Below, one piece after another: positions 40,745 through 52,887 of a stretch of 64,000 nucleotides of DNA. Source of the stretch: Phyto melanocephala (Eukaryota > Arthropoda > Insecta > Diptera > Rhinophoridae); NCBI GenBank assembly GCA_941918925.1, contig OW799233.1, forward strand, positions 59,832,841 through 59,896,840, written 5' to 3'. Both the position numbers and the translations under genes were made by a program. Each line of letters opens with the position of its first letter. The first letter of the stretch is position 1. The notes beneath the pieces are model-generated. The model worked only from the letters and a program-made list of their open reading frames with translations, was not told the DNA's origin and did no database searches.

Positions 40745-41890
40745 ACACTGTGCGGTATTCATTTTCGTACATTTTGATCTATAACTCCTTTCATAATGTA
40801 TAGATTTGAGCAATATTCAGGGAAAGATTTTTTTTTTACTCAGAAAATATACATTCGAAATTTCATCGTTCTACCTCAAGACGATTAGACATAATTGCAT
40901 TTTATTCGATGTTGGCAGGACACGGTTTTTTTGGTCCTACTCTTACATTACGACCTATAACTAGGGTTGCCATCCGTCCTCCTTTCCCCGGACACCGTCC
41001 TCTTTTTTAGGGCATCCGGGGCAGTCCTACTTCTTTTTCAGCAAATTTCCGGTATTGTCCGGCTTTTTGCACTTTCTCTGAAGTTTTTTAAATTTAAACT
41101 TTAAATCACAGGTCACAAAATGTGTAAAAAAAAAAGATTTAGGTGCTCGTACAATATGTTTTGAAAAAGTACAATTTTAAAACTTCTCTTTGTACAAAAT
41201 AAGTTTTATTATCCCTAATTGTCGCTATTTAGCGAAGTGGCCTATTTTAACTTGTCTTTTATTTTAAAAAAGATCAGCAAAGGGGTCTGCTTGTCAGCTG
41301 TGTGTTTTTAATAAAGTTAGTTTTCCAAATATAGAAGAAAGTCTTGAACAAAAATTATAGTAAGGGTATATAATCTTGATAAGGATTGCCTAGAGTTTTA
41401 CAAATATTTGATGAGATGCGATGGTAATATATTGGCTCAAATTGGAAGTGTTGAAAAATATATGTAAAATTATATGTAATAATTGTAAATGAATGCAATG
41501 AATTTTTGTTGTTTTTTGTTTATATTTTCAACCATTAAATCAGAATGATATGTTAAGTTTTTATTTTTGCAAATAAAGTTTTTTTGTAAAAACAAATTTT
41601 GTTTTTGTATTTTAAATGCCATCGTAACTTTTATCAAATTTATTTTTTTTAATTGTGTCCTCTTTTTTTGGGCAAATGTCCTACTACTTTTATGCTGGCG
41701 TCCTCTTTCTTTTTTTAAATAGAAATGGCAACCCTACCTATAACTCTCTTCCTAATGTACAGATTTCGGCCATTTTCAATTCCAAACAAACCTTGTGTAT
41801 AAGAAATATTTTGGCAAAATCTTTTCTAACTTGTTCGGTTCTAGCTTTATCTGAAGTCTGTAACAGATTATCAGAGCTGTGTTAAAACAT
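40745..41890 (-). mobile_element. INE-1/DINE-1-like element (54632 subfamily), split by a hAT MITE
   Basis: Blocks at 40780-40961 (ATACATTCGAAATTTC, GGACACGGTTTTTTTGG) and 41737-41850 (CATTTTCAATTCCAAACAAA, CCTTGTGTATAAGAAATATT) match the reverse complement of 54850-55095 on either side of the hAT insertion. Confidence 0.65.
40962..41736. mobile_element. 775-bp hAT MITE with 8-bp duplication
   Basis: Ends TAGGGTTGCCATCCGTCC and inverse ATGGCAACCCTA (41725-41736). Perfect 8-bp duplication CCTATAAC at 40954-40961 and 41737-41744. Subterminal repeats of GTCCTC(C/T)TTT on both sides. Non-coding. A truncated relative of its left end appears at 54532. Confidence 0.9.
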
Positions 41891-42109
41891 TAATAAAATA
41901 ATTTTTAATGTAGGAGTTGCCATGCCCACAAAAAGCTAAAATTAAATAATTACCAACTCTTTAGATTTTTTTTTAAATACAGCATTGCTGGAAAAAAGAG
42001 TCAGTAGTATCATTTCTAATATAGAAGTATTTACTGCCTGTTCAACGATGTCGAAAGAAACCCAAGCGAAATTTCATTCGTACAAATATATTGAAAACAA
42101 CAACAAAAA

Positions 42110-42318
42110 CTAAAAATTTGTTGGGGGGCTTCAAAAAGTTGATTTCAACATACACATGGACAGACGGTCAGACGGACAGACTGACAGAGCTTAATCGACT
42201 CCCCTATTAATAAGCTTTCAGAAAATATATACTTTATGAGGTCGGAAATTAAAATTGTAGAAATTTCATACGGAATGACAAACCTATATATGTATACCCT
42301 TTTTCACTGTGTTAAGGG
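42110..42318 (-). mobile_element. INE-1/DINE-1-like fragment (52888 subfamily)
   Basis: Reversed landmarks: AGTTGATTTCAACATACACA, GACAGACGGTCAGACGGACAG, AATCGACTCCCCTATTAATA, ACTTTATGAGGTCGGAAATT, and terminal TATACCCTTTTTCACTGTGT..AAGGGTATA ending at about 42318. Confidence 0.7.
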
Positions 42319-42826
42319 TATAAAAAGAACTAAAGTATTTAGTAAATAGCATAGTACCAAAGAATATAAATCATATAGAATGTGCATGAAGGCCCAAATT
42401 GAAATATTTTTTAAAAAAATTTGATGACGCGGTCGGTAAGGCAAAAGGGTAAGAAGCAAAAGTAAGTCGATGGTCACACACGACGATTATAGTTGGGTAA
42501 TTCTTGAGTTTATAGATGTTTTTACCGTTTTAGGTGAGGAGAAAACGAAGGGAAAAATAATCGCCGGTACTCGGCTATTTGAAGCAATTTTTCTTTTTTT
42601 TTTTAAATATTTGACATTTCTTTTCATTCGGTGTTTCGCTTCTTGGTGTGTAGTAATTTAAAACTTGGATTAAAAACGTCACAAATTAAACGTTTAAAAT
42701 ATTTCAAAATAAAAAAACACAAACAAAATATTTTAGTGAAAACATTTTAATTAAAAGCGTTAATAAAAATCAATTATATTATTTTATGTATGTTTTTATT
42801 TTTCTTATTGCTATTTACGGCAAAAG

Positions 42827-44229
42827 CAGCGTTGCCAGAAGCTTCGGAGAGAAAATCATCACTTAGGGCAAAATAATCATATTTTGAAAAAGAAAATCAT
42901 CAAATCAAACATTTTATTACAATCGCAAAAAAAACAATAAAAATTTATTTAGAAAACTGTTTTCTTATTAGATAAGTTATTTAAAACAAAAAATATATTA
43001 AATTGATATTAAAATAAATATACATATTCGTATAGCAACTTGTGAATAAAATCAAATTGACAGATACTCTGTAGTATGTTAATATATTAAAATTGAATAT
43101 CTATCATTCGAAATGTAGAAACATAAAAAGCTTGAATGTTTTAATATAAAAAAACAATCATACATTTAACAACACATATGAATTAAAGTATTTTAGGAAT
43201 CATCATTATTATTATACAGAATAGGTTTCATATTTGTATTTATACCTTAATATATTTTTAATTATAGCATAAACAATCGTTTAACTTTAAGTATTATTTT
43301 GAATATAATATACCCTTAAGAGTGCTGTTATCTAATCTATTTCTAAATTTTGTTTTACTTAAATTTAAAACTTAAAATATTCGTTCAACATTTGCAGAAG
43401 AAATAGGAAAACATATTAAGGTTTTAACAAGTTTTGACAGGGTCGGAAGAGCCAAGATTTTGTCATCTCGAGTTATTTTTGAGACTTCTGACCAAAATTC
43501 TTCACAACTTAGATCATCTAAAGTTGTAAAGTGTTCGTCAAAGTGGAGAAGACGTAGTTTTCTAAGCTCGTTTTCTAAGTTTTGAACATCATTCTTATCA
43601 ATTGAATAAATTTGAAAAGTTTTGTATAAAACCTTTTAAAGAAGCTACTTTTCTATTAATTATTTTTAAAGGGTCAAGACAAAATAATGAAAAAAAAGTT
43701 TTTTAAAATAATTATGGTTAAAATCAAATCGTAAAATGAAGTACAATTTTCAACAAATTTTTTTTTTTAATTTTCTCCAAGTTTAGGATTGGAAATTTTT
43801 TTGTTTTATAAACACGACTAAATAAATATCTTCGTTTTGTAAACGAAGCAATTCAAAAATTAAGTTCATTAATCAAATTGATGTTAACGTAATTTGTTTT
43901 ATAAAATTATCTAAAATTCATCATAAATTCTTTGTATTTGAGAGGATGTGGTTTCAAAAATTATGTTAACTTTGTTTATTATGTTGAGAATATACTTTAA
44001 AAACACAGATAGAGTTAGACCTGTTTTTAATAGACCTGTGACAAGCTGATATAAAACTTTATTGGTTTAAAAATTGATTGTTGATAAGAATTGTAGAACT
44101 CTTATCGTATCTACAATAAATATAATTTCTAAAAATATAAATCATTATTTTGGGGAAAAAAATCATAAATCATATATTAGCAAAGAAAATCCTTAAAAAT
44201 ATGACAAAATCATGACTATGGCAACGCTG
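42827..44229 (-). mobile_element. hAT element inside the TAA-target MITE
   Basis: Ends CAGCGTTGCCAGA (42827) and TGGCAACGCTG (to 44229). Flanks GGCAAAAG and GGCACAAA are an imperfect 8-bp duplication. Comparison with the short MITE copy shows extra sequence exactly here. It carries a minus-strand hAT C-terminal remnant. Confidence 0.75.
43370..43600 (-). pseudogene. hAT transposase, C-terminal dimerisation domain
   Basis: Minus strand: KLRKLRLLHFDEHFTTLDDL, EEFWSEVSKITRDDKILALP, then TLSKLVKTLICFPISSANVE and RIF. FW, LxxLVKxxLxxPxSSAxVERIF is the hAT dimerisation block. A stop follows RIF. The catalytic core is not visible in the rest of the element. Confidence 0.8.
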
Positions 44230-44389
44230 GGCACAAATGACAAATTGTAAAAAAAAAAAGCTAAACAAAACAGAAAAATCGCCAAAGGAATCGTCGTGTG
44301 TGAACATAAAAGCAAGTTCAAAAGAAAATATGGAAAAAGTTGGGCAATTAAAATCGTCGTGTGTGACCTTCGACTAAAGAGCATAACAT

Positions 44390-44880
44390 TGTTTCGCTCT
44401 CATACGTAATTGCGTGTGTTTGTAAATACTTCAGTTTGCATATATGTATGTTTGTTTATGTTTCATATTTTCATTTCTTGTACAAATTCAATCAACAAAT
44501 TCTTGTCAGTCAGACGTTTAACTACGTACGCGTGTATGTGTGTTGTTTATGCATTTATGCATGTACATATCTATGGATGTGTTAATGTTCTTCAAACAAT
44601 GATATGAGAAAATAGGTCAAATAAATGTGAGCAAACATTATGTTGAAAACAAATACGCTCGACTGTGTTACAGTAGCAAAAGCATATATATATTGTTGTT
44701 GTACGAATGAGATTGCATCAATAGTAATCGAATTTTATTTGCCCTTCTTAGTGAAAATTTTAGTGTACGTGTACATTTTAATTGATTTGAGATAATTTTA
44801 ATACAATGAAATTTATTATACTTAGGTGAAAATGTTTTCTTCAAGCATTTGAATTTCACTTGAGGTATTTTAAATAAATA
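44390..44880 (+). repeat. Left arm of the ~0.5-kb inverted repeat
   Basis: About 490 bp, inverse of 48572-49055 with several indels. Non-coding; small frames here are chance. Confidence 0.75.
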
Positions 44881-45211
44881 AAACTTTATATAAAAAATGC
44901 GAATAAAAATATAGTTTTGAGAGTTATGTATTATTTTTTTTTAGAACAAACAGAATGTTGAAAAGTTTATTCATTTCAAAATAAATTAAATAATAATATT
45001 GGAAAATGAATAAGTTTTTTTTTTATAAAACAATTAAAATAAAAACAAACTATGTATGTATTTCTGTTAAGAATAAATAATTTTTGATATATTTTTCCCA
45101 CTTCATTAATTTCTGCCATCAAAAAGTGTTCAATAAGGATGTGGACCACCCTTGTAAAATTAACAAAGTTATTTTACTTTAATAAATTACATAATTCGTT
45201 TGCTAATTTTT

Positions 45212-47949
45212 TTATTCCTTGGAACTTCCTTTTTCTATAGACCAAGAGCAATGCTTTCGGAGGAGTACAAATAGTAGAAAGTTCAAAACTTCTATTCTGT
45301 GTTGAGAACAAGCGTCGGCAAACCACTGCGGAGTCAAGCGTTTACAGGACTCAATAATAAAAGATTTTATACCAATTTGTTGGGGCTCAGATTTAAAAAT
45401 TTTATGAAATATTAAAATATGTCTTTTACTAGCATCCATTAGTTTATCTGATGGAGCAGCTAAGCTTCCAAAATCTGTAAGCGACTGATAATTTTTAAAG
45501 TGTATAAAAAGCTCGCTTAATGCTGTTAGAACTTCATCCGTCTTTCTCAATTCGTCACAACATTTTTAACATTGTAATTTTGGAATGACATATCCAACAA
45601 AGTATCTCATAGAAACTACTTCGAAATTTATAGCTGCAGAATTTTCAAAAACATCTTCCAGAAAATAATCTGCATATATGTGGCTCTCGAAATCAACATT
45701 GTCAATTTCATAGCAACTTGGTTCTTTATGTTCAATACATAAATCTGCTTGAAAGCCAGCATCAATATTCGCTATTTCGTCTTGTACAAGTTCGCAGTTG
45801 CTAGAAGAGCTTGACTGAACTATTTTAGTTACCATTATTTTTGTCAAAATATTATTCAATTCGGCTAAGAAGGGTTGTTATTGTTGCCCCTTTCTGCCGC
45901 AATACAGAAAACGTGTTTTCTAATTTGTCCTGATTAAGGGATTTTGTCATTAAAAAATATACATCACCACCTTCTTTTAAAATATCATCGGTCAACATAA
46001 GAACTGATTTAAGAGTGAGCTTCATTCCATTTAAAAAGAAAACACGCTTCTTTTTATCCAAAAACTCCACATTTTCTAAATATTGCGACAAAAATTTAAT
46101 AAATTTATATGCTTCACTGTTAAGCTGAATTGCAGATCTGTAGCAGTTATCACCGTAAAGGGAGCCACTATTAAGACAATCGAAAATCTTGTCAATTTTT
46201 TCCACAAACTGAGCTGTTGATAAGGCCAATTTTGTGGAATTTATCTTAAATTTTGTGGTTTCGGAAATAGTTTTGATAGCAGCCGCAACAGTTCTGCTGA
46301 AAATTTGTGTTGCAAATTTTACAGCATTTTTTCAAAACAGTTAGGGTAAATGTGTTGCCTTCATTTCATACAATTCCTTAATTAAGGCCATGACTGACTA
46401 TCAGATTTAGTCGTTCGATATGTCAAAAATTGTATGTGTGTTCAGAAAGTGTGATAGTGTGGACACAAAGTGCACATGTGTGACAGATTTTTTGACAAGT
46501 GTGTCCGATTTGATAATCTTTTGGAAATTTTCATAAAATAATAGTTTCTGTGCGATCAGAGTTGCTTTTTCTAAGCAAGTATGACAGTGTGGCATCCAAT
46601 AACACATTTTGTTGCGATTTTTTCATGTAGGACAGAAAACTATCAGATTTTTATTTGACATAATCGCACGACTTTGTAGGATAGTCAGTCATGGCCTTTA
46701 CTTGAAAAATTACCTTTCCATCCGGTGATTTTATGTCACACTTTAACCAGCCATTCCGCAAAGACTTAATTAAATGGGGGAAATCGTACATGCAAAAAAC
46801 TTTCTGATCATTAGTTTCAAAAAACGGCTTTTCCACAGATACTTTAAGGTTGGAAATACATTTTCGGTTGGTAGAGCCTTGATCACATACAAGGGCACGA
46901 ACGTTTATACCCATGCTTTTTAAAATATAATTTCCTTTAACTATTTCACTTAAAGTATCCGGAAATAAGCCGTTGTAGGAAATAAAGTAATTAAGAATGA
47001 TTGAAAAATTAGAAAAAATAGATTTAATCATAAATACACATACATGAGTGGCACTTCTATTAGTACTTTCAAATCCAGTTGTTTCAAATCCATCAACTAA
47101 ATCAAGACTTCTATTATACCTCCACTCTTTTCTTATGCTCATTTCATCCATAACTAAAACCATATGCTTAGCACATCTGTCATCCAACTGGGAGCATTTT
47201 TCCCTCACGAATTCAAAAGCATTATTTTTTAAGCCGGGCTGAAGAAATTTAATCGGCGCCCACCGATTCAAGGTGGAAATGTGAGGAAGACTCAAATTTA
47301 ATTTGTCCCTTAGAAATAAGTATGTGGATTGAGATTTATAAAATATGTTCTGAGCTAAATATTTAACATTTTCAGAATTTTCCTTTGGCCGAGAGCTCAA
47401 CAAAAGCTTACAAAAAATTTTGCTTTCTGCGCTTATATTTTATAAACAATCAATCGATTCAACAAGAGACTTTTTTATATTTTCACGATTTAACTTTTTA
47501 ATATTTTGTGTGGGTCGCTTTGATTTTAAAATTTTTTGAATTTTTTTGTGATCTGCAAGTAGAGTTTGATTTTCGCAATTTTAGCAGAAGGGGGCTTCAA
47601 TATTTTCACAATCTAAATTTTTTGGGGAGGACCTGAACTCTGCGTTAAAATCTTCCAATTCTTCCTCCATTTCATCAATATCTACAGTTCGAATGGTGTC
47701 AGCTTTTAATTTTTTTCCCCAACGTATGAACTTGAAAGATGATTTTCGCAAATATAAAGATTTTTATTAAAATTCTTCTCAGGAATTCGACAATTCTCTC
47801 GCCAAATTTGACCTAGTAGGTATCATATCCGGCGAAGGAAATTTAAATATTTTTAAGCCCTTAAAATGTCTTCTCGACTTTTGGCATTTTTTTACGCAGC
47901 ATTTTATGCACGATGGCGATTTATTTTTCCTTTTTGTACTCGAATTCAT
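45212..47949 (-). pseudogene. P-element (THAP9-like) transposase, interrupted by a MITE
   Basis: Start ATG at 47949, then a THAP-like zinc finger start (CIKCCVKKCQKSRRH, ..LKIFKFPSPD). 47403-46700: YKSQSTYLFLRDKLNLSLPH, VLVMDEMSIRKEWRYNRSLD (catalytic Asp region), ALVCDQGSTNRKCISNL, FCMYDFPHLIKSLRNGWLK. The 313-bp MITE splits the frame at 46697; skipping it restores the phase. Further on: KSLNQDKLENTFSVLRQKGA at about 45900 (the P-type NQDxLE block) and a C-terminal region ending at 45212. Frame breaks at 47800, 47420, 46300, 45860 and 45560 may be in part lost intron borders. Confidence 0.82.
46385..46697. mobile_element. 313-bp MITE, TTA/TAA target, copy 1 (inside the P transposase)
   Basis: Ends AGGCCATGACTGACTATC and GATAGTCAGTCATGGCCT; TTA at 46382-46384 and 46698-46700. 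Nearly identical to 51848-52160. Frames inside it (46407-46607) are chance. Confidence 0.93.
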
Positions 47950-48571
47950 AGTACAGTTTTTATTTATTGCGTTATTTTTAGTTTTTTTTATTTACTTTTA
48001 TTATAATTTCTAGACACACAGTACGTAATGTTTCACTGCAGCTTTGAAACTGAAATATGTTATGAAATGCTTCACAACAAAATAAAATAAAAAGCTGCAG
48101 AGCCTTTAAAAATCACTAAAAATTTTTTGGGTCAAGTGTTCTTGACGATTTGTGCCTCTAAAATACAACAACAATACAAAAATTCTACCTGACTTCGTTT
48201 TAGCTAGGTTTTTGCACATTTACTGCATGTAGGTTTTTTTTAAGAGACGGTCAAATAATTCCAGTACAGGCAACAGGTACATAAGTATTTTTTATTAAGT
48301 TTTGCCTTTCTTACATAAAATTAAAATTCCTTTTCTTTTATCACAAAATACATACATAACTGTTTGTTTCCTGACGAGCCAACAAATTAATAAAAATTTG
48401 AATTTTAAAGAATAAAGTAGCTAAAATAAATTATAAATTACACTTTAAAATAAAAAATATCACACTAGAGCTACATGTATAAACATTTAGTGTACTTGAC
48501 AATAGGCGAAAGTTTTTTTTGAAAACTCTAATTTGTAAAAGTATCTGTAATATATTAGAAAACATCACCTT

Positions 48572-49055
48572 TTTTATTTATTTATTTAAAATGCCTCAAG
48601 TGAAATTCAAATGCTTGAAAAAAAAATTTCACCTATAATAAATTTCATTGTATTAAATTATCTCAAATCAATAAAATTGTACAAATCGCAAATAAAATGC
48701 GATCACAATTGATGCAATCTCATTCGTACAACAACAATATATATATGCTTTTGCTACTGTAACACAGTCGAGCGTATTTGTTTTCAATATAATTTTTGCT
48801 CACATTTGTTTGAATTTATTTGACCTTTTTTATAAATGTAAATTTATATTTACTCATATCATTGTTTGAAGAACATTAACACATCCATACATACATGCAT
48901 AAACAACAGACAAACACGTGTTCGTATTTATTTTGTTTCTTTGCTGCCTTGTATAACGCATGATGTTAAACTAGTGCATGGTAAATAAATATGAATAAAG
49001 AAACCAACAACAAAATGCCTTAACAAAATTTTGTGAGCGAAACTATATGAGAGCC
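48572..49055 (-). repeat. Right arm of the ~0.5-kb inverted repeat
   Basis: Inverse of 44390-44880. A small hairpin GCGGGTTC..GAACCCGC lies just outside at 49073-49096. Confidence 0.75.
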
Positions 49056-49096
49056 ATTCGTAATGAAGAGAGCGGGTTCCAATGTTAGAACCCGCC

Positions 49097-49571
49097 ATAA
49101 GAAATTTTGTTTCTACGTGATGCGCATTCTATATGATTTATATTCTTTGATAGTACGCAAAAAATTATGTTTGCGAATGCAATTTCATTTTCTTCTCTCG
49201 TTTTTTGAATTATGCTCTGAATTAAAAAAGATAAAAGTTGCGAGACAAATTCTATTTAGGATTTTTATGTTTTTTCATTATTTTCGCAAATATAATAAAT
49301 ATTTTTTTTTTATTTAATTCGTTTGCAATACAAATTTTATTTTTTAAATTTGCCGTTTTTCATTCCTCTCACAAATTAAATATATTTCATTATGTGGTAT
49401 GAAAAAAATCCTAACATTAAATAATGTACAGTAGCAGCCATAATGATTTAAACAACACACAATGCGCTCTTAGTAGATTGGATTTTGCTTATATGTATAT
49501 AAGTAGCTGTATCGTATATAAATATTATATTTTATATATATGTACATATATAATATTTTTATGCTCACAAA
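49097..49571. other. AT-rich, nothing recognised
   Basis: The frame at 49063-49317 has no recognisable features; the rest is low-complexity TA sequence leading into a Helitron. Confidence 0.4.
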
Positions 49572-51732
49572 TATATATATATAAGAGTAACGTGACTGAC
49601 TGATTCATCATCGCACAGCCCAAACGCAAAGAGCTAGAGACATGAAATTTGGACAATCGGTTCCTCTTTCAATGTATAGCTCCACTAAGAAGGGATTTTT
49701 GGAAATTCGTACTTTAAGGGGGTAAAAAAGGTAAAATCGGTAATTTTATATCTGCTTAACTAAAAATGATACAAATTAAATTGAAAAAGTATTGTAATTT
49801 GCACAAAAAATAAGCTGACTGGTGTCTGGCCTTTTTTTGAATTTTCAACCCCTAAGGGGGAAAAACGGGTAAAAACTATAATTTGGTACTTTTTTGGTAC
49901 CCTATGTAACTTCCAAACACATGAAGATAGGAAAAAAATTTAAACTATTTTGAGTAATCCGCAACAAAATATTAACAGGAATTCGGCACTTTTTTCAAAT
50001 TCGCATGTATAAGGGGTAAAAATTGTCCCTTTTTTTAAAAGAAACTTTTCTTATATTATTCAATTAGATGGACAATTTTCACAAAACTTTTAATTGGGAT
50101 TTCAGACATAAAAAATTATGTAATTTAGTAAAAATTGAAACACATTCATAACAGGGTAGATAAGGGAAAAATCGGGAAGAATTTGGTACTTTTTGAACAT
50201 AATTACTTTTATGCAAAAAAGAGTAGATTTACTGACTTTAAATCATGTCTATTAAAATATTTTGTTACATAGATATTTTAACATTTTAAACATGGAATTT
50301 GGAACTTGGACCAAAAATGTACTTTTTCGCTTTTCTATGGTACTTTTTGTATTTTCTACGTTTCTAAAGGTAGAATTGTTAAATAAAGGATTATTGATTA
50401 CAGGTAAGACTAAAAATGTTATGGGTGACCAAAAAGGTACTTTTTTGAATTTTTATGGTACTTTTTATATATTCTACGTTTGCGAAGCTAGAATTTTAAA
50501 ATTAGTGGCCATTGATACAAGGTGAGACCGAAAATGTTATGGTCGACCAAAAAGGTACTTTTTTGAATTTTTGTGGCACTTTTGGTATTTTCTACGTTTA
50601 TGAAGGTAGGATTGTACAATCAAGGACTATTGAATCTAGGTGAGACTAAAAATGTTATGGGCGACCAAAAAGGGACTTTTTTAAATTTTTATGGTACTTT
50701 TTGTATTTTCAACGTTTGCGAAGCTAGAATTTTAAAATTAGTGGCTATTGATACAAGGTGAGACTGAAAATGTTATGGTCGACCAGAAAGGTACTTTTTT
50801 GAATTTTGGTGGTACTTTTTTGTATTTTCTACGTTTATAAAGGTAGGATTGTACAATCAAGGACTATTGATTTCAGGTACCACTAAAAATGTTATGGGCG
50901 ACCAAAAAGGTACTTTTTTGAATTTTTATGGTACTTTTTGTATTTTCAACGTTTGCAAAGCTAGAATTTTGAAATTAGTGGCTATTGATACAAGGTGAGA
51001 ATGAAAATGTTATGGGCGACCACAAAGGTACTTTTTTGAATTTAAATGGTACTTTTTGTATTTTTAACGTTTGCGAAGCAAGAATTTCGAAATTTTTGAC
51101 TATTGATATAAGCTAAGACTAAATATGTTATGGGCGACCAAGAAGGTACTTTTCTGAATTTTAATGAGATTTTTTGTATTTCCTACGTTTATAAAGCTAA
51201 AATAGTGAAATAAAGGATTGTTGATTCAATTTGAAAATTAAAATGATATTGGAGACACAAAAAAGCCTTTTCGCATTTTTATTGTACTCTTTGTATTTTT
51301 ACGTTTGTAAACATAGATTCCTTAAATTAGTGTTTTTTGATCCGAGGTCTATATCCTAATATTATGGACGACCAAATTTCTTTTTCTCATATTAAATATT
51401 TTGTATACATAGAATTCTGAATAAAGGTAATAATAAACCAAGTGGAAGTTTTAGTTAAAAAAGAAAATGTTACTTTTATTATTTTTAGAGTATTTTTTGC
51501 AAAATATGAATCTTAATTTTTGAAACTCAGTAGCATTGATCTTGCTTTTAGTTAGGAAATATATACCCGATATAAGCTTACTCTACCTTTTATTTTTCTA
51601 AGTAAATTGAATTGAATGAAGAGATACAAATTTTCATAAATTGAACCAAAAATATTTAATAATTATAAATAGAACTTGAGTATTTAATAAATAGTAAGAA
51701 CTGCGCTAACGAAGTAGCGGGTTAAATGCTAG
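49572..51732 (+). mobile_element. Non-autonomous Helitron with minisatellite core
   Basis: The 5' part starts near TATATATATAAGAGTAACGT followed by GACTGACTGATTCATCATCG, CACAGCCCAAACGCAAAGAG; the leading TC is not clear. The 3' end is canonical: hairpin CGCTA-ACGAAG-TAGCG (51704-51719), then GGTTAAATGCTAG, then host T (51733). The middle holds ~118-bp tandem units. No Rep/helicase coding sequence. Confidence 0.72.
50340..51365. repeat. ~118-bp tandem repeat in alternating A/B units
   Basis: GTTATGGGYGACC or GTTATGGTCGACC recurs at about 50420, 50539, 50653, 50772, 50892, 51009 and 51128, with decayed units on both sides. Units alternate between one carrying GCGAAGCTAGAATTTTAAAA plus GTGGCTATTGATACAAGGTG and one carrying AGGTAGGATTGTACAATCAA plus GGACTATTGA, so the real period is a ~236-bp dimer. 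Frames at 50262-50761 are read-through. Confidence 0.88.
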
Positions 51733-51847
51733 TTTAATTATAATTGATTAAAAGATACGGACAAGAAAATCAACTTTATAGGTCTAATAAAATAAATAGG
51801 CATTTATGTACATAGAAAGGTAAAGTCTTAAAAGGATATGCATATAA

Positions 51848-52160
51848 AGGCCATGACTGACTATCAGATTTAGTCGTTCGATATGTCAAAAATTGTATGT
51901 GTGTTCAGAAAGTGTGATAGTGTGGACACAAAGTGCACATGTGTGACAGATTTTTTGACATGTGTGTCCGATTTGATAATCTTTTGAAAATTTTCATAAA
52001 ATAATAGAGTCTGTGCGATCAGAGTTGCTTTTTCTAAGCAAGTATGACAGTGTGGCATCCAATAACACATTTTGTTGCGATTTTTTCATGTAGGACAGAA
52101 AACTATCAGATTTTTATTTGACATAATCGCACGACTTTGTAGGATAGTCAGTCATGGCCT
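51848..52160. mobile_element. 313-bp MITE, TTA/TAA target, copy 2
   Basis: Same ends as copy 1; TAA at 51845-51847 and 52161-52163. Only a few substitutions separate the two copies over 313 bp. Confidence 0.93.
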
Positions 52161-52163
52161 TAA

Positions 52164-52887
52164 GTAATACATATATAAACCTGAAAATGTAAACAGAAAA
52201 TTCATTATATTCCTGTTTTTTTACTCCGTAAAGTAAAAATCCGTGTTCGTCTTAAATTGAAACTACTTTATATGTCAAGCGCCTATAGGTAAAAAGTTGT
52301 GTGTCACACTGTACCCAATGTCTCTTTTAACCTGTGCTTTTAACAATAATACCTAAAAAAAACAAAAAGCATCAATAACAAGTAAACAAAAAAGCGATTT
52401 CATCGCCGAAAATAATTAAATTTTTAGCAACGAATAAAATGTGAGTAAATAAATATATATCTTTATTTATTATTTTTTTATGAAAAATTTTTTTATTTTT
52501 ACAAGAAAATGTAAGAAAAAACAAAAAGGATAATAAATTAACTATGATTATTTGTGTTAGGTAAAACTCATCATGTTGTTGTTATACATTTTTTATATTT
52601 TGTTTGTTTAAAAATCTAACAAATAAAATATATGATTTAGTCTGTGACTGTTGTGTCATCGATGACTAAATAAACTTTATTTCCTACCAAACAAGGCGAA
52701 TTCATACAGGTGAAATTATCAGCCGAGCAGATGGGGAGATTTTGTGTCAAAATTGGTTGAATTTGCCTTTTAATAAGGTAATTAAGGGGAAGAACTTACG
52801 TGTACTTTTTTGATAATAAATGTGCTAAATTTATGTATATTTGTTGCTTTTGCGTCATTAATAATGTGTTTCAAACAATTATATCCT
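52164..52887. other. Unassigned AT-rich sequence
   Basis: No coding frames or terminal repeats recognised. A 63-codon frame at 52810-53001 runs into the DINE-1-like element and is chance. Confidence 0.4.

Larger units (their letters stand above)
42466..44374. mobile_element. TAA-target MITE (long copy) interrupted by a hAT element
   Basis: Left end GTCGATGGTCACACACGACG, right end CGTCGTGTGTGACCTTCGAC, flanked by TAA (42463-42465, 44375-44377). Outside 42827-44229 the sequence matches the 344-bp copy at 5899-6242, including ATAATCGCCGGTACTCGGCT and AATATTTTAGTGAAAACA. Confidence 0.82.
44390..49055 (-). mobile_element. P-superfamily element bounded by ~0.5-kb inverted repeats
   Basis: Sequence at 44390-44880 is repeated in inverse orientation at about 48572-49055 (shared blocks include GTTTCGCTC, GTGTTAATGTTCTTCAAACA, ATACGCTCGACTGTGTTACA, GAATTTCACTTGAGG). 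Between the arms a P-type transposase gene occupies the minus strand from 47949 to 45212. The symmetrical placement suggests the arms are the element's own ends. Exact outer borders and an 8-bp duplication could not be fixed. Confidence 0.55.

Noticed and set aside
46407..46607. 66-codon Cys-containing frame, also found at 51870-52070
   Set aside because: It is conserved only because it lies in two near-identical MITEs; its orientation and lack of domain argue against coding.
49073..49096. GCGGGTTC..GAACCCGC hairpin resembling a tRNA T-arm
   Set aside because: No D-arm, anticodon arm or acceptor stem could be fitted around it.
50262..50761. Open frames containing GDQKGTFLNFYGTF twice
   Set aside because: Read-through of the Helitron minisatellite.
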